Assembly: GCA_963792895.1 (NCBI GenBank)
Contig: CAWBYA010000008.1
Coordinates: forward strand, 444,037 to 508,036
Reading direction: 5' to 3'
DNA length: 64,000 nt
From: UBA6912 sp963792895
GTDB lineage: Bacteria > Actinomycetota > Acidimicrobiia > Spongiisociales > UBA5794
The position numbers and the translations under genes are program-made. The notes beneath the pieces were generated by a model, which did not search any database, was not told the DNA's origin, and saw only the letters and a list, made by a program, of their open reading frames with translations. The first letter of the stretch is position 1, and each line of letters starts with the position of its first letter. Of the stretch, positions 1-9,169 are shown one piece after another.

Positions 1-600
1 ACCTCGTGGTGGTCGACGGCGACGAGCCGCGTATCGATACCGCACGCGCCATCGGCTATGCCGTCGTGCGGGGCAACGCAACTCACGAGGACGTACTCGA
101 GCGCTGCCGGCCTCGACCGGAGCCGGGTGCTCATCGCCTGCGTGCACAGTGACTCGGACAACCTTTCGATCGTGCTGTCCGCCCGGGCCAGGGAGCCCGA
201 CCTCTACATCCTCGCCAGAGCGTCGGAGCGCGAGGCGGAACGCCGGCTGCGATTGGCCGGCGCCGACCGTGTGATCACTCCTCCCGAGGTCGGAGCCGAG
301 CGGCTGGCCGCTCTCGTGCTTCATCCCGGTCTCACCGAGTTCGTCGACATCGCTGCCGGCGGGACACTGTTCGAGTTCCGTGTCGAGGAGATGACCGTCA
401 GCGATGATGCGCCGGTCGACGGCACCACATTGGCGACGGCACGCATCCGCACCGAGACGGGCGCATCCGTGCTGGCGATACGGCACGCCGACGGCGTGGT
501 GACGACGAACCCGCCCGCCGACACCATGCTCAGAGCCGGCGAGACGCTCGTCGCCATGGGCACCGTCGACCAGCTGCGAGCGCTGGAGAAGCTGGTCTGA
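1..600 (+). CDS. TrkA/RCK-type potassium channel regulatory protein, 5' partial, frameshifted
   Basis: This is the C-terminal part of a cytoplasmic RCK protein that gates K+ transport by binding NAD(H) or another nucleotide. The end of a Rossmann (TrkA_N) half is read in frame 3 from the window edge (VVVDGDEPRIDTARAIGYAV), then a one-base slip near position 104 moves the frame to the one containing SRVLIACVHSDSDN. From about 350 onward there is a TrkA_C domain (FEFRVEEMTV, ending RALEKLV). The N-terminus, possibly with a two-helix pore, lies outside the window, so channel and stand-alone TrkA versions cannot be told apart. The slip is more likely a sequencing indel than a true mutation, because protein similarity continues on both sides. 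Confidence 0.8.
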   Translation, partial: TSWWSTATSRVSIPHAPSAMPSCGATQLTRTYSSAAGLDRSRVLIACVHSDSDNLSIVLSARAREPDLYILARASEREAERRLRLAGADRVITPPEVGAERLAALVLHPGLTEFVDIAAGGTLFEFRVEEMTVSDDAPVDGTTLATARIRTETGASVLAIRHADGVVTTNPPADTMLRAGETLVAMGTVDQLRALEKLV

Positions 601-611
601 TGCCGGCCGTC

Positions 612-643
612 TGACGCGGCGGCGTGACGCGGCGGCGTGACGC
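612..643. repeat. Short GC-rich tandem repeat
   Basis: The 13-mer TGACGCGGCGGCG occurs twice head to tail (612-624 and 625-637) and starts a third time. It lies just after the TrkA-like stop. No function is evident. Confidence 0.6.
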
Positions 644-772
644 CGGGCGCGACACGACGCAGGTCTTCTTGGCCGCCTTTACGTCGGCGTTACGGGGAGA
701 GGCAGATCATCACGCGTGACGGCCGATCCGGACGTCCCCTCACATCGGCTCTCGCCGAGAAAGGAGCCCCTC

Positions 773-1978
773 ATGAGACTGTGGGGCAACTTCGCGCTCA
801 CCCAACCCCATCGCGGCATGCTCACGGTGGCTTGCCTCGCCATGGCAGCTGCCATCGTCATCCCGGTCGTCCCTGCAGGCGCCGCCGGAACGGTCGAGGT
901 GGTGGCGACCAACCTCAACAACCCACGCGGTCTGGCCTTCGGACCTGGAGGTCAGCTCTACGTCGCCGAGGCCGGCCGCGGCGGCACCGTCGCCGCCCCA
1001 GACGGTTCGTACATCGGGGTCACCGGCTCGATCAGCGTCATCCCCGACCCGACGGCAGTTCATCCCTCGGTGCGCCGAATCACAACGGGCCTGATGTCGG
1101 TAGCCGAGGGCGATGGCGGCATTTCCGCCATCGGCGCCGACGGCATCGCCGTGACGCCGAGCGGCAAGGTGGTGACGATCATGGGTGCGGCGGCCGCCCA
1201 GGTGCCCGACAGCGGGATCCCGCCCAAGCTGGCAACGGTGGCGCGAGCGCAACTCGGACGCTTGCTGGCAGTGAACCGCGATGGCACGACGACGACGCTC
1301 GCCGACGTCGGCGGCTACGACTACACCTGGACGGGCGATCACGCCGACGCACCGTGGGCACCGACATACGACACGCCGGACGGCCCCGTGGCGCAGTTCC
1401 CCGACGCCAATCCGTATGCGGTCATCGCAGTGCCTGGGCACGTCTACGTGGCCGACGCCGGTGCCAACACGGTCAATGAGGTCAGGGGCGACGGCTCGGT
1501 GCGCGTGTTGTCGTACATCCCCAATCCGGGCGTGAGTGACGCTGTGCCGACCTGCCTGGCCCAAGGCCCCGATGGCGCCCTCTACGTCGGGACGCTGGCC
1601 ATCGAGGCCGGCCCAGGAGCAGGTTCCGTCTACAGGATCGACCCGAAGAGCAAGGCCGGATTCCTCCACAACGCAACGCTGTGGGCCACCGGCTTCACCG
1701 CTATCACCGGTTGCGGATTCGGGAGCGACGGCAGCTTCTACGTAACGGAGTTCTACGACCACTTCACCGACCAAGGGCCCGCAGGTGGAGACGTCGTGAT
1801 GGTGCCGTTCGCCCATCCCGACAGGGGCCGGGTCGTGCTCGGATCCGGTGAGCTCAACACGCCGTCCGGTTTTGCGGCCGGGACCGACGGGTCGATCTAC
1901 GTGTCCAATTGGAGCATCCTGCCGGGCGCCAGCGACGCGGGCGTGCCCGGCGGGCAGGTGGTCCGCATCACCGCCTGA
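773..1978 (+). CDS. ScyD/ScyE-like secreted beta-propeller protein
   Basis: The protein has 401 residues. The ATG at 773 is chosen because GAAAGGAG lies about 8 nt upstream and a signal peptide follows at once (hydrophobic core in residues 13-35, ending near PAGAAG). The mature part holds repeated propeller-like strands with the pattern NPRGLAFGPGGQLYVAEAG, later GPDGALYVGT and GSDGSFYVTE. It resembles the ScyD/ScyE family, named after a cyanobacterial scytonemin locus but widespread in actinobacteria as exported proteins of unknown role. No scytonemin genes are nearby, so only an extracellular NHL-type propeller is claimed. Transcription ends at a strong hairpin shared with convergent ligA. 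Confidence 0.75.
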   Translation: MRLWGNFALTQPHRGMLTVACLAMAAAIVIPVVPAGAAGTVEVVATNLNNPRGLAFGPGGQLYVAEAGRGGTVAAPDGSYIGVTGSISVIPDPTAVHPSVRRITTGLMSVAEGDGGISAIGADGIAVTPSGKVVTIMGAAAAQVPDSGIPPKLATVARAQLGRLLAVNRDGTTTTLADVGGYDYTWTGDHADAPWAPTYDTPDGPVAQFPDANPYAVIAVPGHVYVADAGANTVNEVRGDGSVRVLSYIPNPGVSDAVPTCLAQGPDGALYVGTLAIEAGPGAGSVYRIDPKSKAGFLHNATLWATGFTAITGCGFGSDGSFYVTEFYDHFTDQGPAGGDVVMVPFAHPDRGRVVLGSGELNTPSGFAAGTDGSIYVSNWSILPGASDAGVPGGQVVRITA

Positions 1979-2005
1979 CCCATGCTGCGGAGTCCGTCAC
2001 ACCAG

Positions 2006-2036
2006 CGCGATGCCCGGCCGTCGGCCGGGCATCGCG
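2006..2036. terminator. Bidirectional hairpin terminator between the ScyD-like gene and ligA
   Basis: A perfect 14-bp stem, CGCGATGCCCGGCC, closes on the loop GTC and its exact complement. It lies between two convergent stop codons (1978 and 2062). There is no T tract, as is common for high-GC actinobacterial terminators. Confidence 0.75.
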
Positions 2037-2061
2037 ACGTCTATGGACGCCTGCCGTGCGA

Positions 2062-4104
2062 TCAGGCGACTCCGCTCGAGGCGTCAGGGCCGGATGCCAG
2101 GAGTTCGACAAAGGCCGCCTCGTCCAACACGGGAACCCCCAGCTCCTGTGCTTTCTGCAGCTTGGAGCCGGGGTTGTCGCCGGCGACCACGGCAGTGGTC
2201 TTGCGGGAGACCGATCCGACGACCTTGCCGCCCCGCTGCTCGACCGCAGCTTTTGCGCCATCCCGGCTGAACCCTTCCAGCGTCCCCGTCACCACGATCG
2301 TCACGCCCGCCAGCAGGTCGCTCGCCGCCCCACCCTCGGGCTCGGGATCCTCGAGGCGGACCCCTGCCGCCGCCAACTTCTCGACGAGCCGAACGTTCTC
2401 CGGGTCCGCACTCCACTCGGCGACGGACCGAGCGATCTCGGGGCCGATGCCTTCGATGGCACTGATGTCGTCCTCGCTCGCCGCCATCAGCTCCGGGAGC
2501 GAGCGGAACACCCTTGCCAGCGAGCGAGCCACCGTGCCGCCGACCAGCGGGATTCCCAGGGCCGTGATGAGGCGCCCGACGGGGCGGTCGCATGCGTCAT
2601 CGATGGCGCTCATGAGGTTGGCGACGGACACTTCGCCCCATCCCTCGAAACCGGCCAGGGCCTCACGGTCGAGGGTGAAGATGTCGGCAGGATCGGCTAT
2701 CAGCCCTTCCCGCAGCAGGAGGTCGACGGTCTTGTAGCCGAGTCCCTCGATGTCCATCGCCCCGCGCGACGCGAAATGGAACAGGTATTCACGCAGCCGG
2801 CTGGGGCACGCAAACCCTCCCGTGCAGCGGGCCTTCGCTTCCCCCTCAGCGAGCACGATGGGGTTGCCGCAGAAAGGGCAGACATCGGGCATGCGCCACA
2901 CCTCGGCGCCGGGCGGGCGGAGCGACTCCACCGGGCCGACCACCTCGGGAATCACGTCTCCGGCGCGGCGCACGATGACCGTATCGCCTATGCGCACGTC
3001 TTTGCGCTGCACCTCGCCCTCGTTGTGCAGCGTGGCGTTGGTCACTGAGACGCCCCCGACGAAGACGGGTTCCAGCACCGCATACGGGGTGACCGCGCCC
3101 GTTCGCCCCACGTTGATCCGTATGTCCCGGAGAACCGTCGTCTTCTCCTCCGGCGGCATCTTGTAGGCGACCGCCCAGCGGGGGCTCTTGGCCGTGAACC
3201 CGGCGATGCGCTGATCGGCGAGCGCATCGACCTTGATGACGACTCCGTCGGTCTCGTAGTCGTTGTCGTGCCGCAAGGCGAGCGCTTGTTCGACAAACGC
3301 CTCGATGCCCGCGACATCAGGGACGAGCCGGTTGGCAGGGTTCACCCGTAAGCCCAGATCTCGCAGCCAGTCCATGGTGGCCGTATGGGTATCGATGTCC
3401 GGCCCACCCTCGACGTAACCCAGCTGATACACCCAGATGCTCAGCTTGCGCTCGCCCGTCTTTGCCGGGTCCTTCTGACGCACCGAGCCTGCTGCCGTGT
3501 TGCGCGGGTTGACATAGGGTCGCTCCCCGGCATCCGCCTGGCGGGCGTTGAGCTCCTCGAACGCCGAAACCGGCATGTAGATCTCGCCGCGCACCTCCAT
3601 CAGAGGAGGGGCATTGCCTCGAAGAACGAGCGGAACGGCCTCGATGGTGCGCACGTTGGCGGTGACGTCTTCGCCCGTCACTCCGTCGCCCCGGGTAGCG
3701 GCCTGAACGAGACGGCCGTCGGCATACGTGAGCGAAACGGCCAGACCATCGATCTTGAGCTCGCATGCGTAGCCGGTTGGGTCGCGCTCGAGGACCCTTG
3801 CGAGGCGCGCCTGCCACGCCTCCAGCTCTTCCAGCGATACGACATTGTCGAGCGAGAACATGCGCTCGCGGTGGGTGACGGGGGCGAACGCATCGCCCAG
3901 CGGGGCGCCAACACGTTGGGTCGGAGAGTCTGGGGTGACCACATCGGGATGGGCGGCCTCGATCGCGAGCAGTTCGCGCAGGAGGGCGTCGTACTCGGCG
4001 TCCGAGACTTCGGGATCGTCGAGCACGTAGTAGCGGTGGTTGTGGTAGTTGATCAGTTCGCGCAGCTCGGCGGCACGCTGGGTGACATCGCTCACGCTGC
4101 GCAT
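2062..4104 (-). CDS. ligA: NAD-dependent DNA ligase LigA
   Basis: This 680-residue protein, full length for the family, seals nicks in DNA using NAD+ in replication and repair. Domain Ia carries HNHRYYVLDDPEVSDAEYD (about residues 21-39). The adenylation motif CELKIDG puts the nucleotide-accepting lysine at residue 117. An OB fold follows, then a four-Cys zinc finger (CPFCGNP, then RCTGGFACPS), helix-hairpin-helix repeats (IEGIGPEIA) and a C-terminal BRCT domain (VTIVVTGTLEGFSRDGAK). It starts 9 nt after the stop of the upstream PGDYG-domain gene, so the two are probably co-transcribed. Nothing essential is missing. Confidence 0.97.
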   Translation of the reverse strand: MRSVSDVTQRAAELRELINYHNHRYYVLDDPEVSDAEYDALLRELLAIEAAHPDVVTPDSPTQRVGAPLGDAFAPVTHRERMFSLDNVVSLEELEAWQARLARVLERDPTGYACELKIDGLAVSLTYADGRLVQAATRGDGVTGEDVTANVRTIEAVPLVLRGNAPPLMEVRGEIYMPVSAFEELNARQADAGERPYVNPRNTAAGSVRQKDPAKTGERKLSIWVYQLGYVEGGPDIDTHTATMDWLRDLGLRVNPANRLVPDVAGIEAFVEQALALRHDNDYETDGVVIKVDALADQRIAGFTAKSPRWAVAYKMPPEEKTTVLRDIRINVGRTGAVTPYAVLEPVFVGGVSVTNATLHNEGEVQRKDVRIGDTVIVRRAGDVIPEVVGPVESLRPPGAEVWRMPDVCPFCGNPIVLAEGEAKARCTGGFACPSRLREYLFHFASRGAMDIEGLGYKTVDLLLREGLIADPADIFTLDREALAGFEGWGEVSVANLMSAIDDACDRPVGRLITALGIPLVGGTVARSLARVFRSLPELMAASEDDISAIEGIGPEIARSVAEWSADPENVRLVEKLAAAGVRLEDPEPEGGAASDLLAGVTIVVTGTLEGFSRDGAKAAVEQRGGKVVGSVSRKTTAVVAGDNPGSKLQKAQELGVPVLDEAAFVELLASGPDASSGVA

Positions 4105-4113
4105 TCTGCCCGA

Positions 4114-4599
4114 TCAGGGCGACGCATTCTCCCGAGGTCCTCCACCGGCCGGACGAAGTGTCTCTCCGAACTCGCGTGCGGCGATGCGATACACCTCGTC
4201 CATCTCTGGGAGCGGCGTAGCGAGGTAGTCGCCGGGCTTGACGGGCATGTCCTCACCCCACGAGGCCTCGATGGTGAACGGCTCGTCAGCCGTGATGCAC
4301 AGGGCCCGGATCATCCCGGTTGGATGCCACCGGTCCTCTTCGGTCGGTTCGTGCCGGGCGAGGAACTTCTCGCGACGAACCACGTAGCGCTCGCTGGCCT
4401 CGGTGGGGTTGGTGATGATGAAGTCGCCGGCCTCGGCCGTGTTCTCGGTCTCCTTGCCGTCGCTCGTGACGGTGACGACGTGCTCGCCGCCACCCGCTTC
4501 TACTGCATCGACATCCACGAACTTCTCGTAGACAGCACCGGCGATCTGGATACCAGGAAGGAGCACGGCCATCGCCTCCTCCTGGGTGAAGCGCTTCAT
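4114..4599 (-). CDS. PGDYG-domain protein of unknown function
   Basis: The predicted protein has 161 residues. The ATG at 4599 is preferred over upstream in-frame starts because GAGGAGA precedes it by about 8 nt. The C-terminal half contains KPGDYLATP and DEVYRIAAREFGETL, which match the small PGDYG family. The N-terminal half has a region EAGDFIITNPTEASERYVV that looks like a second copy of the same fold. No catalytic residues are obvious and no signal peptide is present, so it is probably cytosolic. It is immediately upstream of ligA on the same strand. The function is unknown. Confidence 0.7.
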   Translation of the reverse strand: MKRFTQEEAMAVLLPGIQIAGAVYEKFVDVDAVEAGGGEHVVTVTSDGKETENTAEAGDFIITNPTEASERYVVRREKFLARHEPTEEDRWHPTGMIRALCITADEPFTIEASWGEDMPVKPGDYLATPLPEMDEVYRIAAREFGETLRPAGGGPRENASP

Positions 4600-4781
4600 G
4601 ATGGGTCTCCTCACTGGAGCGTGGCCCAACGATAGGCGCACTGCCGGCCGCGTGATCGAGCGGGCCCGGCATTTGAACATCGACATCTCGACCGCCGCTC
4701 GCCGGGGGCGTCACCGCTGCCGTGCGCGCCGCGCCGGCTGCAGCGGACAGGCGCCGAGGCAGGCCTGCACACTCACTGCAT

Positions 4782-5651
4782 TCATGCGGCGACAAGCGGT
4801 CGATCGGCTCCACGTTCATCCAGCGCCAGACCACCGCGGAAGATCCCGCGGAAGAGCGCTGAGGCAAGCCACAGGAATGCGGCAGCGAAGACCCCGAACA
4901 CCGCCGTGTTGGCCGTCGACGCACTCGGATCGTCGTTGACCTGCATCACCACGGCCATACCGGCAACGGACGACGCAAGCAACGCACCCCACCCCACCAC
5001 GGCGTAGGTGGCGACATGTGCCCATCTGGCGTGGCGAAGAATGCCCACCGCCGTGGCGATGGCCACCGGAACGACGATGCCGAGGTCCATCAGCTTCACG
5101 ATCCAGAAGACGGTCGGGCTCTGCGTGTACTCGACCGCGTACGGTGCCCCCCCGAGGACATCGGCGAGACCGGGGAGGTGGAGACCGAGCGTGAGAAATG
5201 CGGCTATGGCGAACAGGACGCCGACAAGCGCTCGAGAGAAGCGGCGGCTCGGGTGCGGGAGATGCAGGACGCCTGCTGATCGCCACGCCTCAACGAACAC
5301 GGCGCCCCCAATCACGAACAGGGCGAGAAACAGGGGGAAGAAGCGCTCGCTGTTGCCCGGCACGACGGCGAACTCTCCACCGAGAGCGAGCTGCGTGTAC
5401 GTGTAGACGGCGAAACCGGCAGGCGCCAGCGCAAGCACTGGTGCCGCAGCGTGACCGCGCAGCGCGAGGACGCCCGCAGCGATGGCAACCGGCGCAACCA
5501 GCAGCAGTGCGGCCGCATCGCCGCCCTTCACCTGGTTCAACACGTCGGCGACAACGTGGTAGTGGATGGTGTTGGTGACGAGGGGGCCGAGGATGGAAGC
5601 GGCGGCAACGCCGAGCCCCAACGCAATCGAACCCCATCCGAGACGGCGCAT
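4782..5651 (-). CDS. Multi-pass membrane protein of unknown function
   Basis: This 289-residue protein begins at an ATG preceded by CAGGAGA. Hydrophobic stretches recur through its length (for example LGLGVAAASILGPLV, AAALLLVAPVAIAAGVLAL, LFLALFVIGGAVFVEA and AVVGWGALLASSVAGMAVVM), giving about eight predicted membrane helices. A charged tail follows. No transporter signature or conserved active-site motif is visible. It lies alone between the PGDYG gene and another membrane-anchored gene on the same strand. I do not recognise the family. Confidence 0.65.
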   Translation of the reverse strand: MRRLGWGSIALGLGVAAASILGPLVTNTIHYHVVADVLNQVKGGDAAALLLVAPVAIAAGVLALRGHAAAPVLALAPAGFAVYTYTQLALGGEFAVVPGNSERFFPLFLALFVIGGAVFVEAWRSAGVLHLPHPSRRFSRALVGVLFAIAAFLTLGLHLPGLADVLGGAPYAVEYTQSPTVFWIVKLMDLGIVVPVAIATAVGILRHARWAHVATYAVVGWGALLASSVAGMAVVMQVNDDPSASTANTAVFGVFAAAFLWLASALFRGIFRGGLALDERGADRPLVAA

Positions 5652-5752
5652 GACAAGCTCTCCTGGGTGTGGTGCTTGCGCGAACCTACTCCAGCCTCGT
5701 TCGGGGAGGTCAGCGACGAACGGCCCGAGTCGGCGTGACCATGGGGAACCTC

Positions 5753-6676
5753 TCAGCGCGGGCCCTTGCGGTCACCCTCCCACTCGTCGCGCACGTCGGC
5801 CCCGACCTTTCGAAACTGGTCGACGAAACGGCGCAGCGCCGATGGCAGCGACGTGCCGCTCTCGACGAGATGGGGGCTGCGGATGGCGTCGATCGCCCGA
5901 GTGAGCCCGTCGCGTATCCGGTGCGCCCACATCTTCACCCCGATGAGGGCGCCGCCGCCGAGCACGAGTGTGGTCGCTGCCCCCGCGGCAACGTTGTCGA
6001 GACCAAAGCCGCCTGCGTCGATGGCGCCTGACGACCCGGCTACCGCAACCCCGATGGCTCCGGCCCCGGCAAGCAAGCCGAGGGCGAGGCGACGCAGGTT
6101 GCGCGTGTCGGCCTCGATCACCACGACCTGCCGATCGTCGGTCGCCGGGCGGACCGACGTGGTGACCCCTGCCGCGGTGCGCAGCGCCTGCGACCCGCGT
6201 GACATCTTGAGGACCTTGCGGGCAAAAGCACCGAAGCCGCGGTCCCGCTCCCACGTGGTGTGCGACTCGTTCTCGGCGCGTTTGCGCATCCCCTCCTCAT
6301 TCACCATCCATGCATCGACTATGCCGCGGACCTGGTGCATGTCGCCGGGAGCGGCGCCGTGAACCGTCATCGCGTCGTCGACGATCACCCGGTCGAGCAG
6401 ATTGGGCGCCTCGGTTTGCACCCGAAACAGCTCCTCGAGAAGTGCTTGCTGCAGATGGCTCCGGTCGATGTCGAGCTCGTCGGCGATCTGCTCGAGCATC
6501 ACGGTGTCGAGCGTGCCACCTGGATCACGACCCGGGCCTCGAGTCTGGAGCTCGATGGCACGCTGCAGGACGCGCTCGGCTTCGTCGACGCTCAGTTCCT
6601 GGAGGCGATCGGCAACCCGCTTGGCGTCTGCACCGAGCTCGTGCGACGGCGGCTGGTGATCTCGCTGGCGGTCCAC
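5753..6676 (-). CDS. Membrane-anchored protein of unknown function, downstream of mnmA
   Basis: The reading frame extends upstream of mnmA's stop, but the likely start is the GTG at 6676, five bases after the mnmA TGA, giving 307 residues. The N-terminal third is helical and charged (GADAKRVADRLQELSVDEAERVLQRAIELQ), and the middle is soluble. Residues about 205-265 contain two hydrophobic segments (LALGLLAGAGAIGVAVAGSS and VAAGAATTLVLGGGALIGV). A charged tail ends EGDRKGPR. The tight spacing suggests an operon with cysteine desulfurase and mnmA, but no thiolation role can be inferred. Confidence 0.65.
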   Translation of the reverse strand: MDRQRDHQPPSHELGADAKRVADRLQELSVDEAERVLQRAIELQTRGPGRDPGGTLDTVMLEQIADELDIDRSHLQQALLEELFRVQTEAPNLLDRVIVDDAMTVHGAAPGDMHQVRGIVDAWMVNEEGMRKRAENESHTTWERDRGFGAFARKVLKMSRGSQALRTAAGVTTSVRPATDDRQVVVIEADTRNLRRLALGLLAGAGAIGVAVAGSSGAIDAGGFGLDNVAAGAATTLVLGGGALIGVKMWAHRIRDGLTRAIDAIRSPHLVESGTSLPSALRRFVDQFRKVGADVRDEWEGDRKGPR

Positions 6677-6680
6677 GACT

Positions 6681-7766
6681 TCAGTATGCCGGATACGAGG
6701 CCGGGCGGACCGTGCGCATGATCGTGCCGCCTCCGATGACCTCGTCGCCGTTGTAGAGCACGGCCGCCTGGCCGGGCGCGACGCCGAGCTGAGCCGAGGC
6801 GAACGTGACCCGCCACTCGACTCCATCATCCTCCAACCGTGCTGCGACAGGCGTGCTGCGGTACCGCACCTTCACGGTCAATTCACGATCGATGGGAGGA
6901 GCGCCTGCAACGAACGACACGTCGGCCAGCACGCAGCCCGCCACCTCGAGGTCCGCCTTGGTGCCGATCACGACGGTCGCCGTCGCCGGCTGGATGTCGA
7001 CCACGTAGCGCGGGCGTCCCGCAGCCACACCGAGGCCCTTGCGTTGCCCGATGGTGAAGTCCACGGCCCCCTGGTGACTGCCGACCTCGGCACCATTCGT
7101 GTCGACGATCGGTCCTGGCCGAGTGGCGTCCGGGAATTCCCGGCGGAGGAAGTCGCGATAGTTGCCCGCACCGACGAAGCACAAGTCCTGGCTGTCGGGT
7201 TTGGCCGCCGTTCGCAGCCCCATCTTGCCCGCCATCTGCCGCACCTCGGCTTTCGTCAGCTCGCCGACGGGCAAACGGATCTGAGCCAGATCCGCTTGGC
7301 CGAGCATGTGCAGGACGTACGACTGGTCCTTGCCGGCATCTCTGGCCTTGAGGAGGTGATGCCCCGCCGAATCCGTCCGAACCCTGGCGTGATGACCGGT
7401 CACGAGCACGTCGCACCCGAGCGCAGCGGTCCGCTCCAAGAGCGCATGGAACCGAACGGTCCGGTTGCACTCGACGCAGGGATTGGGCGTGCGCCCTGCC
7501 ATGTAGGCCTCCCCAAACCGTTCCACCACCCCGACCCGGAACTCATCGACGTAGTCGAGCACGTAGTAGGGCACGTCGAGCTGGGCGGCCACGCGCCGAG
7601 CATCCTCGGCGTCGCCGACCGTGCAGCAACCGGCAACGGGCATCTCCCCGGCCGGACCGACCCACTGTTTGAGCGTCACCCCCACGACCTCGTGACCTTG
7701 TTCCAGCATCAGCGCCGCCGCCACCGAGCTGTCGACGCCACCCGACATCGCAACGAGCGCCCTCAT
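6681..7766 (-). CDS. mnmA: tRNA-specific 2-thiouridylase MnmA
   Basis: The 361-residue enzyme thiolates the wobble uridine of Lys, Glu and Gln tRNAs using ATP and a persulfide. The N-terminal PP-loop SGGVDSSVAA binds ATP. The two catalytic cysteines are visible in NPCVECNRTVRF and SQDLCFVG. FTIGQRKGLGV marks the central domain and a C-terminal beta-barrel follows. Its ATG overlaps the stop of the upstream cysteine desulfurase (ATGA), a natural pairing because a desulfurase supplies the sulfur. Confidence 0.96.
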   Translation of the reverse strand: MRALVAMSGGVDSSVAAALMLEQGHEVVGVTLKQWVGPAGEMPVAGCCTVGDAEDARRVAAQLDVPYYVLDYVDEFRVGVVERFGEAYMAGRTPNPCVECNRTVRFHALLERTAALGCDVLVTGHHARVRTDSAGHHLLKARDAGKDQSYVLHMLGQADLAQIRLPVGELTKAEVRQMAGKMGLRTAAKPDSQDLCFVGAGNYRDFLRREFPDATRPGPIVDTNGAEVGSHQGAVDFTIGQRKGLGVAAGRPRYVVDIQPATATVVIGTKADLEVAGCVLADVSFVAGAPPIDRELTVKVRYRSTPVAARLEDDGVEWRVTFASAQLGVAPGQAAVLYNGDEVIGGGTIMRTVRPASYPAY

Positions 7767-8898
7767 CGCAAAGCCTCCGCGATCTTGCCGACCACGTCGG
7801 CGGCGGCCGGCCCGTCTTCAGCCCGTGTGGGCCACCCGAAGCTGAACCGCACACATTCTGCGGCGGACGCTCGATTCATCCCCATGGCAGCGAGCACATG
7901 CGACATCTCGATCGCTCCGCTGTGGCAGGCCGATCCGGCGGCAGCGGCAATGCCTTCTTGGTCGAGCCGGATCAAGAGCGTCTCTGCCGGGACGCCCGGG
8001 ATACGGACGTGCGAATGCTGGGGCAGCCGCGCATCGGCCGGAGCGTTGACAACGACGTTGGGAACGTGCCTGCGCAGACGTTCCTCGAAACCGTCCCGGG
8101 CAGCGCCCACCCTCCGGCGGAACGCGAGCGCGTTCGTCAACCGCCGCTTCCATGGCAACCACCATGCCGACGATGCCCGCGACGTTGTGCGTGCCCGACC
8201 GCCTGCCCAGCTCCTGACCACCGCCGTGCAGAACAGGCTCGAGCGTGATCCCATCTCGGACCCACAGCAGGCCGACGCCCTTGGGCCCTCCCAGCTTGTG
8301 CGCCGCCAGCGAGATGAGGTCGGCTCCGCGTTGCGGCGACGGTCACCTCTTGTGCGATGAACGCCTGCACGGCATCGGTGTGGACGGCGGCACGGGGCGC
8401 AGCCTGCCTGACCACCGCAGCGATCTCGGGGACGGGCTGGAGCACGCCGGTCTCGTTGTTGGCGGTCATCACCGACACCACCGCAGTGCCCGGCCCCACA
8501 GCTGCGGACACGGCCGCCGGATCGAGCCTGCCGGCGCCGTCGACGGGCAAGATCGTCAGCGGGCAGCCAAGCCTCTCGAGGAAGCGGGCCGTCTCGAGCA
8601 CGGCCTCGTGCTCGCTTGCCGAGGTGACGACGCCTCCCTTGCGCCCTCCGGCGAGGGCGGTGCCGGCGACGGCGAGGTTGTCGGCCTCCGTGCCGCCACC
8701 GGTGAAGACGATCTCGAGCGGGTGCCCGGCCCCGATCAGCTCGGCAGCCCGCTCACGAGCCGCCTCCATTGCGTTCTTTGCGCGACGGGAGACAGCGTGC
8801 ACGCCAGAAGGGTTGCCGTACCATTCGTCGAGGTAGGGTGCCATCGCCTCCCGGACTTCGGGACGGACGGCAGTCGTGGCGGCATGGTCGAGGTACAT
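7763..8898 (-). CDS. Cysteine desulfurase (NifS/IscS family), two frameshifts
   Basis: This PLP enzyme removes sulfur from cysteine to feed tRNA thiolation and Fe-S assembly. The N-terminus (MYLDHAATTAVRPEVREAM, then FTGGGTEADNLAV and NETGVLQPVPEI) reads in one frame to about 8,335. The segment with the PLP lysine (LAAHKLGGPKG) and AGIVGMVVAMEAAV is in a second frame. From about 8,140 a third frame carries the active-site Cys region (GSACHSGAIEMSHVL). Both slips fall inside conserved sequence, so indel errors are likelier than a dead gene. It is first in an operon with mnmA. Confidence 0.85.
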
Positions 8899-8930
8899 CG
8901 GGTGCAGTTTCGCAGCACCACGAACATTGT

Positions 8931-8949
8931 GTGACCGGGGTCAGGTCAC
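8931..8949. repeat. GTGACC/GGTCAC inverted repeat
   Basis: GTGACC and GGTCAC flank the 7-nt loop GGGGTCA. It lies in the divergent gap between the desulfurase and PAC2 genes. Similar GGGGTCA-containing hairpins occur as dispersed REP-like elements in some bacteria, but a single copy here does not prove that. Confidence 0.45.
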
Positions 8950-9118
8950 TCCTGCGCAGCTCCCGCCACCATCGAGGATCGACACCGTCAACCGGCCCTT
9001 GCGCTCGATCGGCGGATTCGTGTCGTGCTCGGGCGACCACCCAGATGGCGATGACGTGGTCTTCGAACGCCACCTGACACGTCCACGTGCTCGTGTAGGC
9101 CCTCACGGCGTCCCCGGA

Positions 9119-9132
9119 TCGGCGATCGCCGA
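9119..9132. promoter_or_regulatory. Perfect 14-bp palindrome upstream of the PAC2 promoter
   Basis: TCGGCGATCGCCGA is self-complementary and ends 25 nt before the proposed -10 element at 9158, around the -35 position. It could be an operator. No cognate regulator is known here. Confidence 0.3.
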
Positions 9133-9157
9133 CTCGGCTCGCCGCGGTGGGCGGGCC

Positions 9158-9169
9158 TACTCTTTGCTC
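9158..9169 (+). promoter_or_regulatory. Leaderless promoter of the PAC2 gene
   Basis: TACTCT is followed by 6 nt and then the ATG at 9170. No Shine-Dalgarno sequence is present. The spacing places the transcription start at or next to the ATG. Confidence 0.55.

Noticed and set aside
637..1479. 280-residue Arg-rich open frame over the ScyD-like gene
   Set aside because: It is a GC-driven shadow frame with no domain; the real gene has a signal peptide and an SD.
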